From positions 184,494 to 248,493 of the forward strand of contig NZ_JYII01000003.1 in assembly GCF_000948415.1 (NCBI RefSeq): DNA of 64,000 nt. The letters are read 5' to 3'. Below are positions 26,289 to 34,945 of the stretch, in pieces. Position 1 is the stretch's first letter. Each line of letters starts with the position of its first letter. The DNA comes from Thalassospira sp. HJ (lineage in GTDB: Bacteria > Pseudomonadota > Alphaproteobacteria > Rhodospirillales > Thalassospiraceae). The position numbers and the translations under genes are program-made. The notes below the pieces were generated by a model. That model did no database searches. It was not told the DNA's origin and was given only the letters and a program-made list of their open reading frames with translations.

Positions 26289-26480
26289 CTAGTGGCAATG
26301 AACCGTGCCCGCCTTGCGATCCATATGACAGCATTGGCCGGGTGGAGAACTTTTGCGGCACCCGCCGCCATGCTCAACCGTTTGATCGACAAGGCGCGGC
26401 TGCGCGTTTGTGTGTTCCGGCAGAATCACCAAACCGAGTGTGAGTTGTGCTGCAATTGCCAGCGTCATGATTGATTTCAT
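26289..26480 (-). CDS. Small secreted Cys/His-rich peptide (YHYH-like tail)
   Basis: A 63-residue product from the ATG at 26480 with a strong GGGAGGAACG ribosome site. Residues 1-27 are a signal peptide (ending at TNAQ). The mature part of about 36 residues ends in a metal-binding-looking cluster: HGGGCRKSSPPGQCCHMD and then GTVHCH, with four Cys and four His. Similar Cys-His tails occur in YHYH-type secreted proteins, whose function is not established. The gene is divergent from the MFS-MarR-SIP operon, whose operators lie in the shared upstream region. Confidence 0.75.
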   Translation of the reverse strand: MKSIMTLAIAAQLTLGLVILPEHTNAQPRLVDQTVEHGGGCRKSSPPGQCCHMDRKAGTVHCH

Positions 26481-26561
26481 ATGCGTTCCTCCCTGTTCCA
26501 TTCGCGATGATACCACCATCGACCTGCAGGAATACTGCCCGTAAGAGCAGGTCAGATTATA

Positions 26562-26603
26562 GTTGACATTATCAACCATTTTCATGTAGTTGATTAAGTC
26601 AAC
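26562..26603. promoter_or_regulatory. Twin palindromes, candidate MarR operators
   Basis: Two copies of TAGTTGA-N5-TCAACCA: cores GTTGA-CATTA-TCAAC at 26562-26576 and GTTGA-TTAAG-TCAAC at 26589-26603, centres 27 bases apart. Arms are identical while the 5-base centres differ, as expected for protein half-sites. They lie between the small secreted peptide gene and the MFS gene; the MarR encoded two genes downstream is the obvious binder. Confidence 0.65.
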
Positions 26604-26721
26604 CAAATAGAGATTGCGCCGACGCCCCATAAGCGCCCCACGCTTTGCCGACGCGATACCAGGGCGAAATGCCGTGCCGATCCAAGGCCTCCTCGCGCAC
26701 CAAACGAAAAGAGACTGCCCC

Positions 26722-28143
26722 ATGCCGATCCCTCATATTCGCCGTCTTAAGATATCACCTGAAGTGCATCCGGATGGATTGCCGGGGCCGCGGCACATTT
26801 ATGCGGCACTCGCCCTTCTGATCACGATCATGATGGCGGTGCTCGATGGGACGATCATGAATGTCGCCCTGCCCGCCATTGCCCATGATCAGGGTGCAAC
26901 ACCGGCACACGCGATCTGGGTGATCACGGCCTATCAGTTGGCCATCGTGGTGGCCCTTCTGCCGTTTTCCGCCCTTGGCGAGGCCATCGGGTTTCGCAAG
27001 GTTTATCTGACGGGCGTTGCCCTGTTCGGGATTGCGTCCGCCCTTTGCGCAGCATCACCAAGCATTGAACTTCTGACCGCCGCACGCGTGCTGCAGGGCC
27101 TGGGGGCAGCGGCGATCATGAGCATCAATGCCGCCATTATGCGCCATGTCTTCCCGCATGCTAAACTGGGACAGGCGATTGGCTGGATCGCGATGACGGT
27201 GTCGGTATCGGCTGCTGCCGGGCCAACCATTGCGTCGGCGATCATGGCGGTTGCCAGCTGGCACTGGCTGTTTTTGATCAATCTGCCGATGTCGGTTCTG
27301 GCGATTGCGATTGGCTATTTCAGCCTGCCGTTCAATGCGCCAAGCCGGGCGCGGTTTGATTTCATCAGTGCGTTTTTAAACGTCCTGACCTTTGGCGGGC
27401 TGGTTGCGGCCCTTGGCAATATGGGCATTGATAGCAACCCGATCCTGATCGGCGCGCAATTTGCCATCTCGTTTGTTGCCGGTGTCTTTCTGGTGCGTCG
27501 CCAATTGTTGCGTTCGCGCCCGATGCTGCCGCTGGATCTTTTGAAAATTCCGGTCTTTGCCTGCTCTATCGGGTCCTCGGTGACCGGTTTTTGTGCGCAG
27601 ATGATTGCGTTCGTCACCCTGCCGTTCTATTTCCACGATGTGTTGGGACATAGTGCGACAATGACGGGCCTTTTGATGACGCCATGGCCGGTGGCCACAG
27701 CGATCATTGCCCCGATTGCCGGGCGGTTGGCCGACAAATTCTCGCCGATCCGTCTGACCGGAATTGGCATGGGCGTGTTTGCCATCGGGCTTTATGGCAC
27801 GACGCTGGCGGCTGATGCTGGTGGTCTGGTGCCAATCATTGCTGCGCTTGCGCTTTGCGGGGCCGGGTTTGGTCTGTTTCAGGCGCCCAATAACCGCCTG
27901 ATGCTGACCAGCGCGCCGCGCGAACGGTCCGGCGGGGCCAGCGGGCTTTTGTCCACCGCGCGCCTGACCGGTCAGTCGGTCGGGGCGGCCTTTGCCGCCA
28001 TCCTGATTGGCACCGGGGTCGGATTTGACCTTGCGACCATCATGATTGTCGCAAGCGGCTCGGCGGTTGTGTCTGCCATCATATGCGAAGGACGCCGCCA
28101 TGCCCTTCGTTCCGGCTTGATTGCCAGCCCGGCTGGCCTGTGA
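26722..28143 (+). CDS. MFS drug/metabolite exporter (DHA2 type)
   Basis: About 473 residues with 14 predicted membrane segments; motif A-like GEAIGFRKVYLTG between TM2 and TM3 and motif C-like GPTIASAIM in TM5 mark a drug:H+ antiporter-type exporter. ATG 26722 is chosen over an open upstream extension to 26614, which would run across the operator region. It is first of an operon with a MarR regulator and a siderophore-interacting protein. The substrate is unknown; export of a siderophore or a toxic phenolic is possible from context. Confidence 0.86.
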   Translation: MPIPHIRRLKISPEVHPDGLPGPRHIYAALALLITIMMAVLDGTIMNVALPAIAHDQGATPAHAIWVITAYQLAIVVALLPFSALGEAIGFRKVYLTGVALFGIASALCAASPSIELLTAARVLQGLGAAAIMSINAAIMRHVFPHAKLGQAIGWIAMTVSVSAAAGPTIASAIMAVASWHWLFLINLPMSVLAIAIGYFSLPFNAPSRARFDFISAFLNVLTFGGLVAALGNMGIDSNPILIGAQFAISFVAGVFLVRRQLLRSRPMLPLDLLKIPVFACSIGSSVTGFCAQMIAFVTLPFYFHDVLGHSATMTGLLMTPWPVATAIIAPIAGRLADKFSPIRLTGIGMGVFAIGLYGTTLAADAGGLVPIIAALALCGAGFGLFQAPNNRLMLTSAPRERSGGASGLLSTARLTGQSVGAAFAAILIGTGVGFDLATIMIVASGSAVVSAIICEGRRHALRSGLIASPAGL

Positions 28144-28159
28144 GAAAGAAACGATTGCC

Positions 28160-28657
28160 ATGACCGAAGAAGATCAGGTCCACGTCCCGGGTGAAACCCT
28201 GCATCGGTTGATACACGCCTATAAACGCAGACTGATGCATGCCATGCAGGCTGCAAGCATGCCGATGCCAATCTCGCACAAGCGGGTGATGAAATGGATT
28301 GTCCGTATTCCCGGCATCACCGCCCAGCAAATGGCGGAAAAATCCGGCCAGGACAAAGGCCGGATCACGCGGCTTTTAAAAGACCTTGAAAATGACGGGC
28401 TGATTGAACGCCGCCCGCACCCGGAAGATCGACGTAGCCAAACCCTGCATTTGACGGCCGCAGGCAGTGCTAGAATGGAAGATTTCCGCGCTGTTGAACA
28501 AGAAGTCAGATCACGCATGACCAGCGGCCTTACGCCACAGCAGATCCATGATTTTGTCGAGATCGCCAATCTGATGTCCGACAATCTGGAAACCCACAAA
28601 TGCAAGAAACTGGACTTCGCGGGCAACGACCCCGAGGACCAAGGAGTGAAGAAATGA
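28160..28657 (+). CDS. MarR-family transcriptional regulator
   Basis: About 165 residues with the MarR winged helix: GITAQQMAEKSGQDKGRITRLLKDLENDGLIERRPHPEDRRS, including the wing Asp-Arg-Arg. It probably represses its own operon through the twin GTTGA-N5-TCAAC sites at 26562-26603. ATG 28160 lies 17 bases after the MFS stop. The stop overlaps the next start as ATGA. Confidence 0.88.
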   Translation: MTEEDQVHVPGETLHRLIHAYKRRLMHAMQAASMPMPISHKRVMKWIVRIPGITAQQMAEKSGQDKGRITRLLKDLENDGLIERRPHPEDRRSQTLHLTAAGSARMEDFRAVEQEVRSRMTSGLTPQQIHDFVEIANLMSDNLETHKCKKLDFAGNDPEDQGVKK

Positions 28658-29451
28658 GCAAGCCTTCCCCACGCGATCTGACCGTGATCAGAAAGGGGTA
28701 TGTCACCCCCAATATGCTGCGCGTTACCCTTGGCGGTGACGGCATGAAGGACTTCCCCGAAGATCAGGAAAGCGCCTATGTCAAACTGATCTTCCCGATT
28801 GAAGGCGATGAAAAGGACCGCGTCCTGCGCCGGACCTATACCGTGCGTTATGACCGCATGACCGATCAGGGTCGCGAGATCGATATCGATTTCGTCATGC
28901 ATGGCGACGGTAATGAAGATGGCGGGGATAACCACGATCATGGTGGCCCGGCGTCGAACTGGGCGGTCAATTGCAAGCCCGGTGATATGATCACCATCGG
29001 CGGCCCCGGCCCCAAGAAACTGGTCGATCCGAGTGCTGACTGGTTCCTGATTGTCGGTGATATGACGGCCCTGCCCGCCGTATCGGTCAATCTGGAAATC
29101 CTACCCGATGACGCGCGCGGCTATGCCGTGATCGAAGTCCGGTCGGAAGCCGACATGCAGGATTTGAAAAAGCCCGACAATGTCACGATTGAATGGGTGA
29201 TCAACCCACGCCCGGGCGAACAGAACACGGTTCTGAGCGACGTCGTCAAACGCCTGCCCTGGCAGGATAATGGCAGGCTTTCGGTGTGGGCCGCGTGTGA
29301 GTTTACCTCGATGCGTGCGTTGCGCAGCTACTTCCGCGAGGAACGCGGCCTTGGCAAGGATGATCTTTATATCTCAAGCTACTGGAAGCTTGGCATGAAT
29401 GAAGACAACCACAAGGTCATCAAGTCCGAGGATGCCAAAACGGCAGCCTGA
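28654..29451 (+). CDS. Siderophore-interacting protein (SIP / ViuB family)
   Basis: About 265 residues: FAD-binding domain with RRTYTVRYD (near residue 53), the HGGPASNWA segment and a C-terminal SIP domain (YAVIEVRSEAD, then VWAACEFTSMRALRSYFREERG). These enzymes reduce ferric siderophores in the cytoplasm using NAD(P)H or ferredoxin and release iron. AAGGAG lies upstream of the ATG, which overlaps the marR stop by 4 bases. Unusually, no ferric siderophore receptor or importer is nearby. Confidence 0.88.
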   Translation: MSKPSPRDLTVIRKGYVTPNMLRVTLGGDGMKDFPEDQESAYVKLIFPIEGDEKDRVLRRTYTVRYDRMTDQGREIDIDFVMHGDGNEDGGDNHDHGGPASNWAVNCKPGDMITIGGPGPKKLVDPSADWFLIVGDMTALPAVSVNLEILPDDARGYAVIEVRSEADMQDLKKPDNVTIEWVINPRPGEQNTVLSDVVKRLPWQDNGRLSVWAACEFTSMRALRSYFREERGLGKDDLYISSYWKLGMNEDNHKVIKSEDAKTAA

Positions 29452-29516
29452 TCGGCACGCACCACAATCGAACAAACAATTCGGGCCCGTTTGCGTTTGA
29501 CGATAGATCGAGCTGA

Positions 29517-30176
29517 TCAGGCATATTGCGCATGCAGGCGCGCCATGCGTCTGCGCGCGAAAAAGCCGGCATGCTGGGTTGTCTGAACCATTTCGGGGTG
29601 CAGTTTCCCGTCCTCGTCACAGACAAACGCCCGGCTGGCACCGATCACACCCTTTTCCGAGCTATAGACTGCAACCACGATGATTTCGATGCGGCACTTG
29701 CCTTCGCCGACTGCTTTATCAGTATCAGTACCTGTGTCCTTATCGCTGACGCGGGCCTGATGCGTGATCCGCCGCATCAGGTTTTGCAGCGCGCCCAGTT
29801 CGATGCATCTTCCGGATTTAAGCGGGCCCTGCACCGTGAGTTCCTCAAGACGCGCGGCGCGGGCCGATTTACTGCCCTGATCGGTCTGGAAGTCCACTTC
29901 CGGATCACTATCTGTGACCTGCTCACACACCTGATGCGTTTCATCGCCAATACAGACAAGCACCTTGTCGATATGAATGGCTTCCTGGCTCATATTGCTG
30001 ATCAGAAAGCGCGCCTTGTCCGAATTGCCAAGCATCTGGTTGATGACGATTTTCGGACGTCTGACGCGGCGATAGCTTTGAAACAGCAATTGCGCATAGA
30101 AAATCCAGACCATCAATGTTGCGATGCTTACGCCAACCTGAAGCACGGTTGCGTGTTGTTCAATCCATGAACCCAT
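29517..30176 (-). CDS. Membrane-anchored hypothetical protein
   Basis: A 219-residue protein that I do not recognise. One membrane segment (about residues 12-32) is followed by RRVRRPK, which favours a cytoplasmic C-terminal domain of beta character (residues about 40-200) with several Asp/Glu-rich turns (TDSDPEVDFQTD) and a basic end (FFARRRMARL). AGGGG lies upstream of the ATG. It stands alone; composition matches the chromosome. Small-ion channel-like or sensor roles cannot be told from sequence. Confidence 0.6.
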   Translation of the reverse strand: MGSWIEQHATVLQVGVSIATLMVWIFYAQLLFQSYRRVRRPKIVINQMLGNSDKARFLISNMSQEAIHIDKVLVCIGDETHQVCEQVTDSDPEVDFQTDQGSKSARAARLEELTVQGPLKSGRCIELGALQNLMRRITHQARVSDKDTGTDTDKAVGEGKCRIEIIVVAVYSSEKGVIGASRAFVCDEDGKLHPEMVQTTQHAGFFARRRMARLHAQYA

Positions 30177-30286
30177 GGGTTACCCCTGAAAAAATGCGGC
30201 TTCGCATGCCTTGTGCACGTTCTCTTCAACGCACTGCGGGCACACTTGTTTCCAGGTCCGCGGTTCACACCGCCCCACCAAAATGC

Positions 30287-30320
30287 AAAACGCCCCGGCC
30301 ATTTCAGGCACGGGGCGTTT
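30287..30320 (-). terminator. Terminator after the DUF3126 gene
   Basis: AAACGCCCCG (30288-30297) pairs with CGGGGCGTTT (30311-30320); the leftward transcript continues into TTTTGCATTTT. Confidence 0.75.
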
Positions 30321-30358
30321 CAAATTCGATCCGTTGAGATCAGATCACAGATCGCAAA

Positions 30359-30577
30359 TCATTTTGCCGGCGGCAGGTCTTCTTCAAGGATGACAAGGTT
30401 CAGCGAGTAGCTGACTTCACCTTCATCCTCGTCGCGGTGCACGACACCGACGAACTCATCGCCAACGCGCATTTCAACCGGAAGATGCTTTTTCTTGGGT
30501 ACATCAACGGCGATTTTTGGATTGTCGAATGTGCGACGCAGGTAATCTTCGACGCGTGCGATCTCTGTCGGTGTCAT
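30359..30577 (-). CDS. DUF3126 family protein
   Basis: A 72-residue protein: MTPTEIARVEDYLRRTFDNP, then RVGDEFVGVVHRDEDEGE and a hydrophobic strand SLNLVILEEDL. DUF3126 is a small alphaproteobacterial family of unknown function that is widely conserved in the class. ATG 30577 with AGGGG nine bases upstream is chosen; the frame extends to 30769 without start support. Monocistronic, with its own terminator. Confidence 0.85.
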   Translation of the reverse strand: MTPTEIARVEDYLRRTFDNPKIAVDVPKKKHLPVEMRVGDEFVGVVHRDEDEGEVSYSLNLVILEEDLPPAK

Positions 30578-30855
30578 AGGACTTGCCCCTTGTTCTTTCC
30601 AACGGCTGTTATCTTCAGGATCACAGGATATCGCATGCACGCTTTTGCGTCTGCCCTCTTTCCTGTGCCCTTTTGTTAAATCTGGTGCACTGTCCTTCCA
30701 CAAACCGGGCAGTGAAATCAAGCCCAACCCGCCAAAAAAGTCGTAAAATCTGCCATTTTTTACGCACAACCCGTCAATGATCGGGATGTCTGTGCAACCC
30801 GGTTGTCCCGAGATTGTCTATTGCATTGCCCGCATGCACCGTTTAAGCCGAATAT

Positions 30856-31599
30856 ATGTCCGAGACAGACCTTATGACCAAGACCGCACCACAAACCGCC
30901 GAGACAGCCGACCTTCCGCCTGCGAAGGTCACAACAGACGCGGCTTCGCAATCCCGCCCGGTTCTTTACAGTTTTCGTCGCTGCCCCTACGCCATGCGCG
31001 CCCGTATTGCGCTGCTGGCTGCTGGCATTGATGTTGAACTGCGTGAAGTTGTCTTGCGCGATAAACCGCGAAGCATGATCGAGGCATCGCCAAAGGCAAC
31101 CGTGCCGGTCATGATCCTGCCTGATGGTTCGGTGATTGATGAAAGTCTTGAAATCATGGTCTGGGCACTGGCGGAAAATGATCCGCTTGAATGGCTGACA
31201 CCGGAAAGCGGTACGCTTGACGATATGCTGGCCCTGATTGCCCAGAATGATGGACCGTTCAAACATCACCTCGACCGTTACAAGTATTTCAATCGATACG
31301 AGGACGCCGACCCGGACGAACATCGTCGGGATGCGGAAAAAATCCTGAACCGTCTTGATGGGCGGCTTGCGGTTGGCAAATACCTGTTCGGATCACGGCC
31401 GGCCCTGGCGGATTTCGCCATCGCGCCCTTCATCCGCCAGTTTGCCAATACCGACAAGGAAGCCTTTGACGCCATGCCGTTCGTGCATTTACAACGCTGG
31501 CTGGATGACTTCCTGGCATCTAGCTTCTTTGAGCAAGCCATGACCAAATATGATCAGTGGCACGAAGGCGACACACCGGTAATTTTCAAGGCAGCGTAA
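30856..31599 (+). CDS. Glutathione S-transferase family protein
   Basis: A 247-residue GST: thioredoxin-like N-domain with CPYAMRARIAL (near residue 43; Cys at the position used by omega/SspA-like forms) and the ESLEIMVWAL glutathione-binding segment, then an all-helical C-domain with FGSRPALADFAIAPFIRQF. A disordered 35-residue Ala/Thr-rich leader precedes the fold; the ATG at 30874 is an alternative start. The substrate is unknown. No operon partner. Confidence 0.85.
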   Translation: MSETDLMTKTAPQTAETADLPPAKVTTDAASQSRPVLYSFRRCPYAMRARIALLAAGIDVELREVVLRDKPRSMIEASPKATVPVMILPDGSVIDESLEIMVWALAENDPLEWLTPESGTLDDMLALIAQNDGPFKHHLDRYKYFNRYEDADPDEHRRDAEKILNRLDGRLAVGKYLFGSRPALADFAIAPFIRQFANTDKEAFDAMPFVHLQRWLDDFLASSFFEQAMTKYDQWHEGDTPVIFKAA

Positions 31600-31820
31600 G
31601 TTTCCTTCGATCAGGTCTTTAAACCACAGCTCCGCATATTATCTGTGAGCCGCGAAAACACTTTTGCGTGCAATCGCGCCGTGCGGCTTCGCGGGCGGCG
31701 CGATTTCGGGGCCCCGGACATACGGGTTTATACTTCTGTAAGTATTCAAAGGCTGGTCATTGCGACCTGCTTATGCTAGCAAGCGAGACACCACCCCATA
31801 ACGCTTCAGGACCGGAATTT

Positions 31821-32357
31821 ATGGCCGACTATGATGTCAAGCCGCTGATCACGGCGGACGAAATTGCCACCAAAATCGATGCGCTTGCCGCCGAGATCAA
31901 TGAAAGCTTCAAGGACACTGAAAAGCTGATTGTTGTCGGCCTGCTGCGCGGGTCTTTTGTTTTCATCGCCGATCTGGTGCGCAAACTGACCGTTCCGGTC
32001 GAAGTCGATTTCATGGTCGCATCAAGCTATGGCGATTCCACTGAAAGCTCGCGCAATGTGCGCATCGTCAAGGACCTTGATGGTCAGATCCGTGGCAAGG
32101 ACGTCGTGCTGGTCGAAGACATCATTGATACCGGCTATACGCTTTCGGAAGTGGTCCGTCTTCTGAAAACCCGCGATCCAAACCGTCTGGAAATCTGCAC
32201 GCTTTTGAACAAGCCGTCGCGCCGCGAAGTTGAAATCCCGATTGATTTCTGCGGCTTTGATATTCCCGATGAATTCGTTGTCGGATATGGCATCGACTAT
32301 GCCCAGAACAACCGCAACCTGCCCTTTATCGGCACGGTTCATTTCCACGGCGAATAA
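31821..32357 (+). CDS. hpt: Hypoxanthine phosphoribosyltransferase
   Basis: A 178-residue type I PRTase with the PRPP-binding motif [14 protein letters not shown] (near residue 97), the flexible-loop [12 protein letters not shown] and [17 protein letters not shown]. It makes IMP and GMP from hypoxanthine and guanine with PRPP (purine salvage). ATG 31821 with AGGACCGGAA upstream fits the family's N-terminus; the frame upstream is open but unsupported. A bidirectional terminator follows. Confidence 0.93.
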   Translation: MADYDVKPLITADEIATKIDALAAEINESFKDTEKLIVVGLLRGSFVFIADLVRKLTVPVEVDFMVASSYGDSTESSRNVRIVKDLDGQIRGKDVVLVEDIIDTGYTLSEVVRLLKTRDPNRLEICTLLNKPSRREVEIPIDFCGFDIPDEFVVGYGIDYAQNNRNLPFIGTVHFHGE

Positions 32358-32377
32358 GCCGCTCGAAAACAGAATAG

Positions 32378-32414
32378 AAAAATGGCGGGACGCTTTTGCT
32401 ATCCCGCCATTTTT
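32378..32414. terminator. Bidirectional terminator between hpt and YqjE-like gene
   Basis: AAAAATGGCGGGA (32378-32390) pairs perfectly with TCCCGCCATTTTT (32402-32414). The stop codon of the leftward gene (32399-32401) lies in the loop. Confidence 0.85.
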
Positions 32415-32890
32415 GTTTCTTGATCGTGTTCTGGCTGCTCGGTCTCCATCCGCCCTTTTGGCGGATCGAACACACCTAGCGCACCCAGATCGGTAATCAT
32501 CTGATCAAAGCCCGATTGCATGCGCGGCTTGTTGCCCTGCCCGGTCGCGTAGCCGGTCATGGCCGAATGCACCAGCAGATCAAACAGCATGTCATCTTCT
32601 GACTTGCGGGCCTGGGCTGCCTGCTCCTCGGGGGTCACTTGATCCACCGCATCGCCCGGATCACGTTGCAGCATGATGGCAAGGGCCACCAGCCCCAACG
32701 TCACCATCGTGCTGCCGATGGCCATTGCGGCTGCAATCGGCCCGAAGGACGCGGCAAGCGCCATATAGATCGCAGCCAACAGGAAACCCGCCCCGATCAA
32801 CATCACGATCGCGATCGCAGCAAAAGCCGCGCCCTTGCGGGCGGCGGCCTTTGCCTGATCGGCAAGTATATCTGTCAGCTGGTCGATCAT
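32399..32890 (-). CDS. Phage-holin-like / YqjE-type membrane protein
   Basis: A 163-residue protein with two adjacent membrane helices (about residues 22-45 and 50-72), an amphipathic N-terminal helix and an acidic hydrophilic C-terminus ending in MAG. It matches the holin_phi-like YqjE group that pairs with YqjD/ElaB proteins in a small membrane-associated operon. Its ATG overlaps the stop of the DUF883 gene by four bases. Role: probably stationary-phase or envelope stress; no direct evidence. Not part of a prophage. Confidence 0.7.
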   Translation of the reverse strand: MIDQLTDILADQAKAAARKGAAFAAIAIVMLIGAGFLLAAIYMALAASFGPIAAAMAIGSTMVTLGLVALAIMLQRDPGDAVDQVTPEEQAAQARKSEDDMLFDLLVHSAMTGYATGQGNKPRMQSGFDQMITDLGALGVFDPPKGRMETEQPEHDQETKMAG

Positions 32891-33180
32891 TTCTGCAGCA
32901 GACGGCCAACAAGCAGGCCGACACCAAAGGTCACGGCAACAGATGCCAGCGGGTTCTCGCGAACCTGATCCACGGCCACACCGCGTGCATGGTCAATCTG
33001 CTCGCGCGCCTGACCGGATACTTCGCGAATGCGTTCTGCCGCAGCCTGGGTTCTGGTCTGCGCTGCTTCACCACCCATGGTTTTCAGGGTTTTGGTGATT
33101 TCGGCCAAATCGCTGCGAAGCGCATCGACATCAGCCTGAAGTTTTGCAGTATCAGCAGTCGTCTCGGTCTTGGTCGCCAT
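32887..33180 (-). CDS. DUF883 (YqjD/ElaB-like) membrane-anchored protein
   Basis: A 97-residue protein: N-terminal heptad-like coiled coil (residues about 12-70) and a C-terminal tail anchor VAVTFGVGLLVGRLL, the YqjD/ElaB layout. E. coli homologues bind ribosomes at the inner membrane in stationary phase. TAGGAGAAAACC precedes the ATG. Co-transcribed with the YqjE-like gene downstream. Confidence 0.85.
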   Translation of the reverse strand: MATKTETTADTAKLQADVDALRSDLAEITKTLKTMGGEAAQTRTQAAAERIREVSGQAREQIDHARGVAVDQVRENPLASVAVTFGVGLLVGRLLQK

Positions 33181-33310
33181 GGTTTTCTCCTATTGTCTTG
33201 AAAACAGCAACACACAGGAAACGTGCTGACATGGCTATTGGTTCCCGCACCAAATGTGATGATTTCGGGGCATGACCTGAAAACAGTTCGGATAAACACG
33301 CAAAAAGAAA

Positions 33311-33333
33311 CGGCCCGCGTGGGTTGCGGGCCG
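33311..33333 (-). terminator. Probable terminator of the pobA transcript
   Basis: CGGCCCGC (33311-33318) pairs with GCGGGCCG (33326-33333); reading leftward the stem is followed by TTTCTTTTTG. It lies downstream of pobA with repeat element copy 1 between the gene and the terminator. Confidence 0.7.
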
Positions 33334-33412
33334 TCTCATGCCTGTCGGAACTCTGGGCGGATATGGAGAGCGGGACTTCTCCTTCGGGGGTGGGTATCCC
33401 CGTAACGCCGGT

Positions 33413-33680
33413 TAGAGCGCGTTGCATTCAATCTGCACCATTTTGCCGGAGGTAGCCTTCTGTCGCACAAGGAAAGATCCGCAGAGCGTAGCGGGGCTAC
33501 GGTCAAGGATCTTGACGCGGTGGGGCGGAAGGCTGTCCCGGCCCGAAGGGTTTGATTTTGGCGACGTTTCGCGGCGTTGCACCGCTTGACCGATGCGCCG
33601 CATCGCTCTGCACGCTGTGCCTTGCCAAACGGTTCGCCAAAAACAAACAAAATGATACAAATTGAGCGCGACGCGCTCTA
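33413..33680 (-). repeat. Palindrome-ended repeat element, copy 1
   Basis: A 268-base element. Its ends are imperfect inverted repeats (TAGAGCGCGTTGCATTCAAT at 33413-33432; the other end read inward gives TAGAGCGCGTCGCGCTCAAT), continuing to a shared CATTTTG. It aligns along its whole length, in reverse orientation, with copy 2 at 43789-44055, including a central hairpin CGTAGC-GGG-GCTACG (33487-33501). Flanking TA dinucleotides may be a target duplication. The pobA stop codon (33678-33680) is formed by the element's terminal bases. Open frames inside are short and shared by chance of composition; no transposase is encoded. Confidence 0.8.
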
Positions 33681-34844
33681 GTAAGGCAAACCGACGTAAT
33701 TTTCCGACAGGGTTTTCAAACCTGCTTTTGACGACAGGATATATTCAAGTTCTGCATCGCGAATGCGGCCATCAAATTCCTTCTGGTCACCAAAGATGTG
33801 CAGCATGGAGGTCATCCACCACGAGAACCGCTCTGCCTTCCAGACACGGGCGAGCGCCGTATCGGAATAGCTTGCCAGCAGGTCATCACGGTTGGATTTG
33901 AATTTCGCAATCAGGGCTTCGGACAGGTAGTGCACGTCACTGGCGGCAAGGTTAAGCCCCTTTGCCCCGGTCGGCGGCACGATATGCGCGGCATCACCCG
34001 CCAGGAACAGGCGGCCATGCTGCATCGGTTCAGCCACAAAGCTTCTCAGCGGCGCGATGCTTTTTTCAAACACTTCGCCTTCATTGACCAGTTCGGCGTC
34101 TTCTTCGCCAAGGCGGGTGCGCAATTCGTTCCAGAAGCGATCATCAGACCAGTCTTCGATCTTGTCCGTGCTCGGCACCTGAACATAATGACGCACGACC
34201 TTGTCTGAGCGCATCGAACACAGGGCAAAGCCACGATCATGCTTGGCATAGATCAGCTCATCGGCAACCGGTTTTGCATGGGCCAGAACACCCAGCCAGC
34301 CGAACGGATAGACCTTTTCAAATTCCTGCACACCCGGCAGGGTCTTGCGCCCGACACCATGGAAACCGTCACAGGCCGCGATATAATCACACGTCAGTTC
34401 AAGCGCATTGCCATCCTTGACATATCGAACACTTGGCGTGTCGCCGTTAATGTCATGCAGACTGACATCTTCAGCTTCGAAAATGATTTCGCCACCGTGG
34501 TCAAGCCGCGCCTGGATCAGGTCCTTTGTGACCTCAGTCTGACCATAGATCATCACGGTCGATCCACCGGTCAGCTCTTCCATGTTCACATGGGTGCGCT
34601 TGCCATTGACGCTTATATAGATACCGCCATGAATGATGCCTTCCTTGTTCATGCGGGCATCAACACCCACACGTTTCATCAGGTTGACTGCCCCCATTTC
34701 AAGCACGCCCGCACGAATGCGGCCTTCGACATAGTCGCGGCTTTTGCGTTCAAGGATAACGGAATCGATCCCCTGCACATGCAGAAGATGCGACAGCAGC
34801 AGACCGGCCGGGCCTGAACCGATGATTACGACTGGGACATGCAT
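33678..34844 (-). CDS. pobA: 4-hydroxybenzoate 3-monooxygenase PobA
   Basis: A 388-residue class A flavoprotein hydroxylase: FAD motif VVIIGSGPAGLLLS at the start, the DG motif ACDGFHGVGRKTLPG (near 160) and GDAAHIVPPTGAKGLNLAASDV (near 285). It converts 4-hydroxybenzoate to protocatechuate using NADPH and oxygen and so feeds the pca pathway at 9.4-16.4 kb. The gene lies apart from pca; upstream direct repeats suggest AraC-type control. Its stop codon falls in the terminal bases of the downstream repeat element. Confidence 0.95.
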   Translation of the reverse strand: MHVPVVIIGSGPAGLLLSHLLHVQGIDSVILERKSRDYVEGRIRAGVLEMGAVNLMKRVGVDARMNKEGIIHGGIYISVNGKRTHVNMEELTGGSTVMIYGQTEVTKDLIQARLDHGGEIIFEAEDVSLHDINGDTPSVRYVKDGNALELTCDYIAACDGFHGVGRKTLPGVQEFEKVYPFGWLGVLAHAKPVADELIYAKHDRGFALCSMRSDKVVRHYVQVPSTDKIEDWSDDRFWNELRTRLGEEDAELVNEGEVFEKSIAPLRSFVAEPMQHGRLFLAGDAAHIVPPTGAKGLNLAASDVHYLSEALIAKFKSNRDDLLASYSDTALARVWKAERFSWWMTSMLHIFGDQKEFDGRIRDAELEYILSSKAGLKTLSENYVGLPY

Positions 34845-34945
34845 GACGATTTCCTCACAAGATCACGGTTTTTGATTCTGTTTTTGAATTGGAACAAGAA
34901 CCGTTCTATTGCGGAAACAATACGCCTGTTAACGCATGTACAGAA

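Noticed and set aside
32399..32890. Phage holin
   Set aside because: The holin-like membrane layout belongs to the YqjE-type partner of a DUF883 protein; no lysis or phage genes are nearby.
33412..33660. Possible small protein shared by both repeat copies (similar 79-residue frames)
   Set aside because: The frames stay open in several phases, lack ribosome sites and end in the terminal repeats. The conserved feature is pairing, not codons, so I treat both copies as non-coding repeats.
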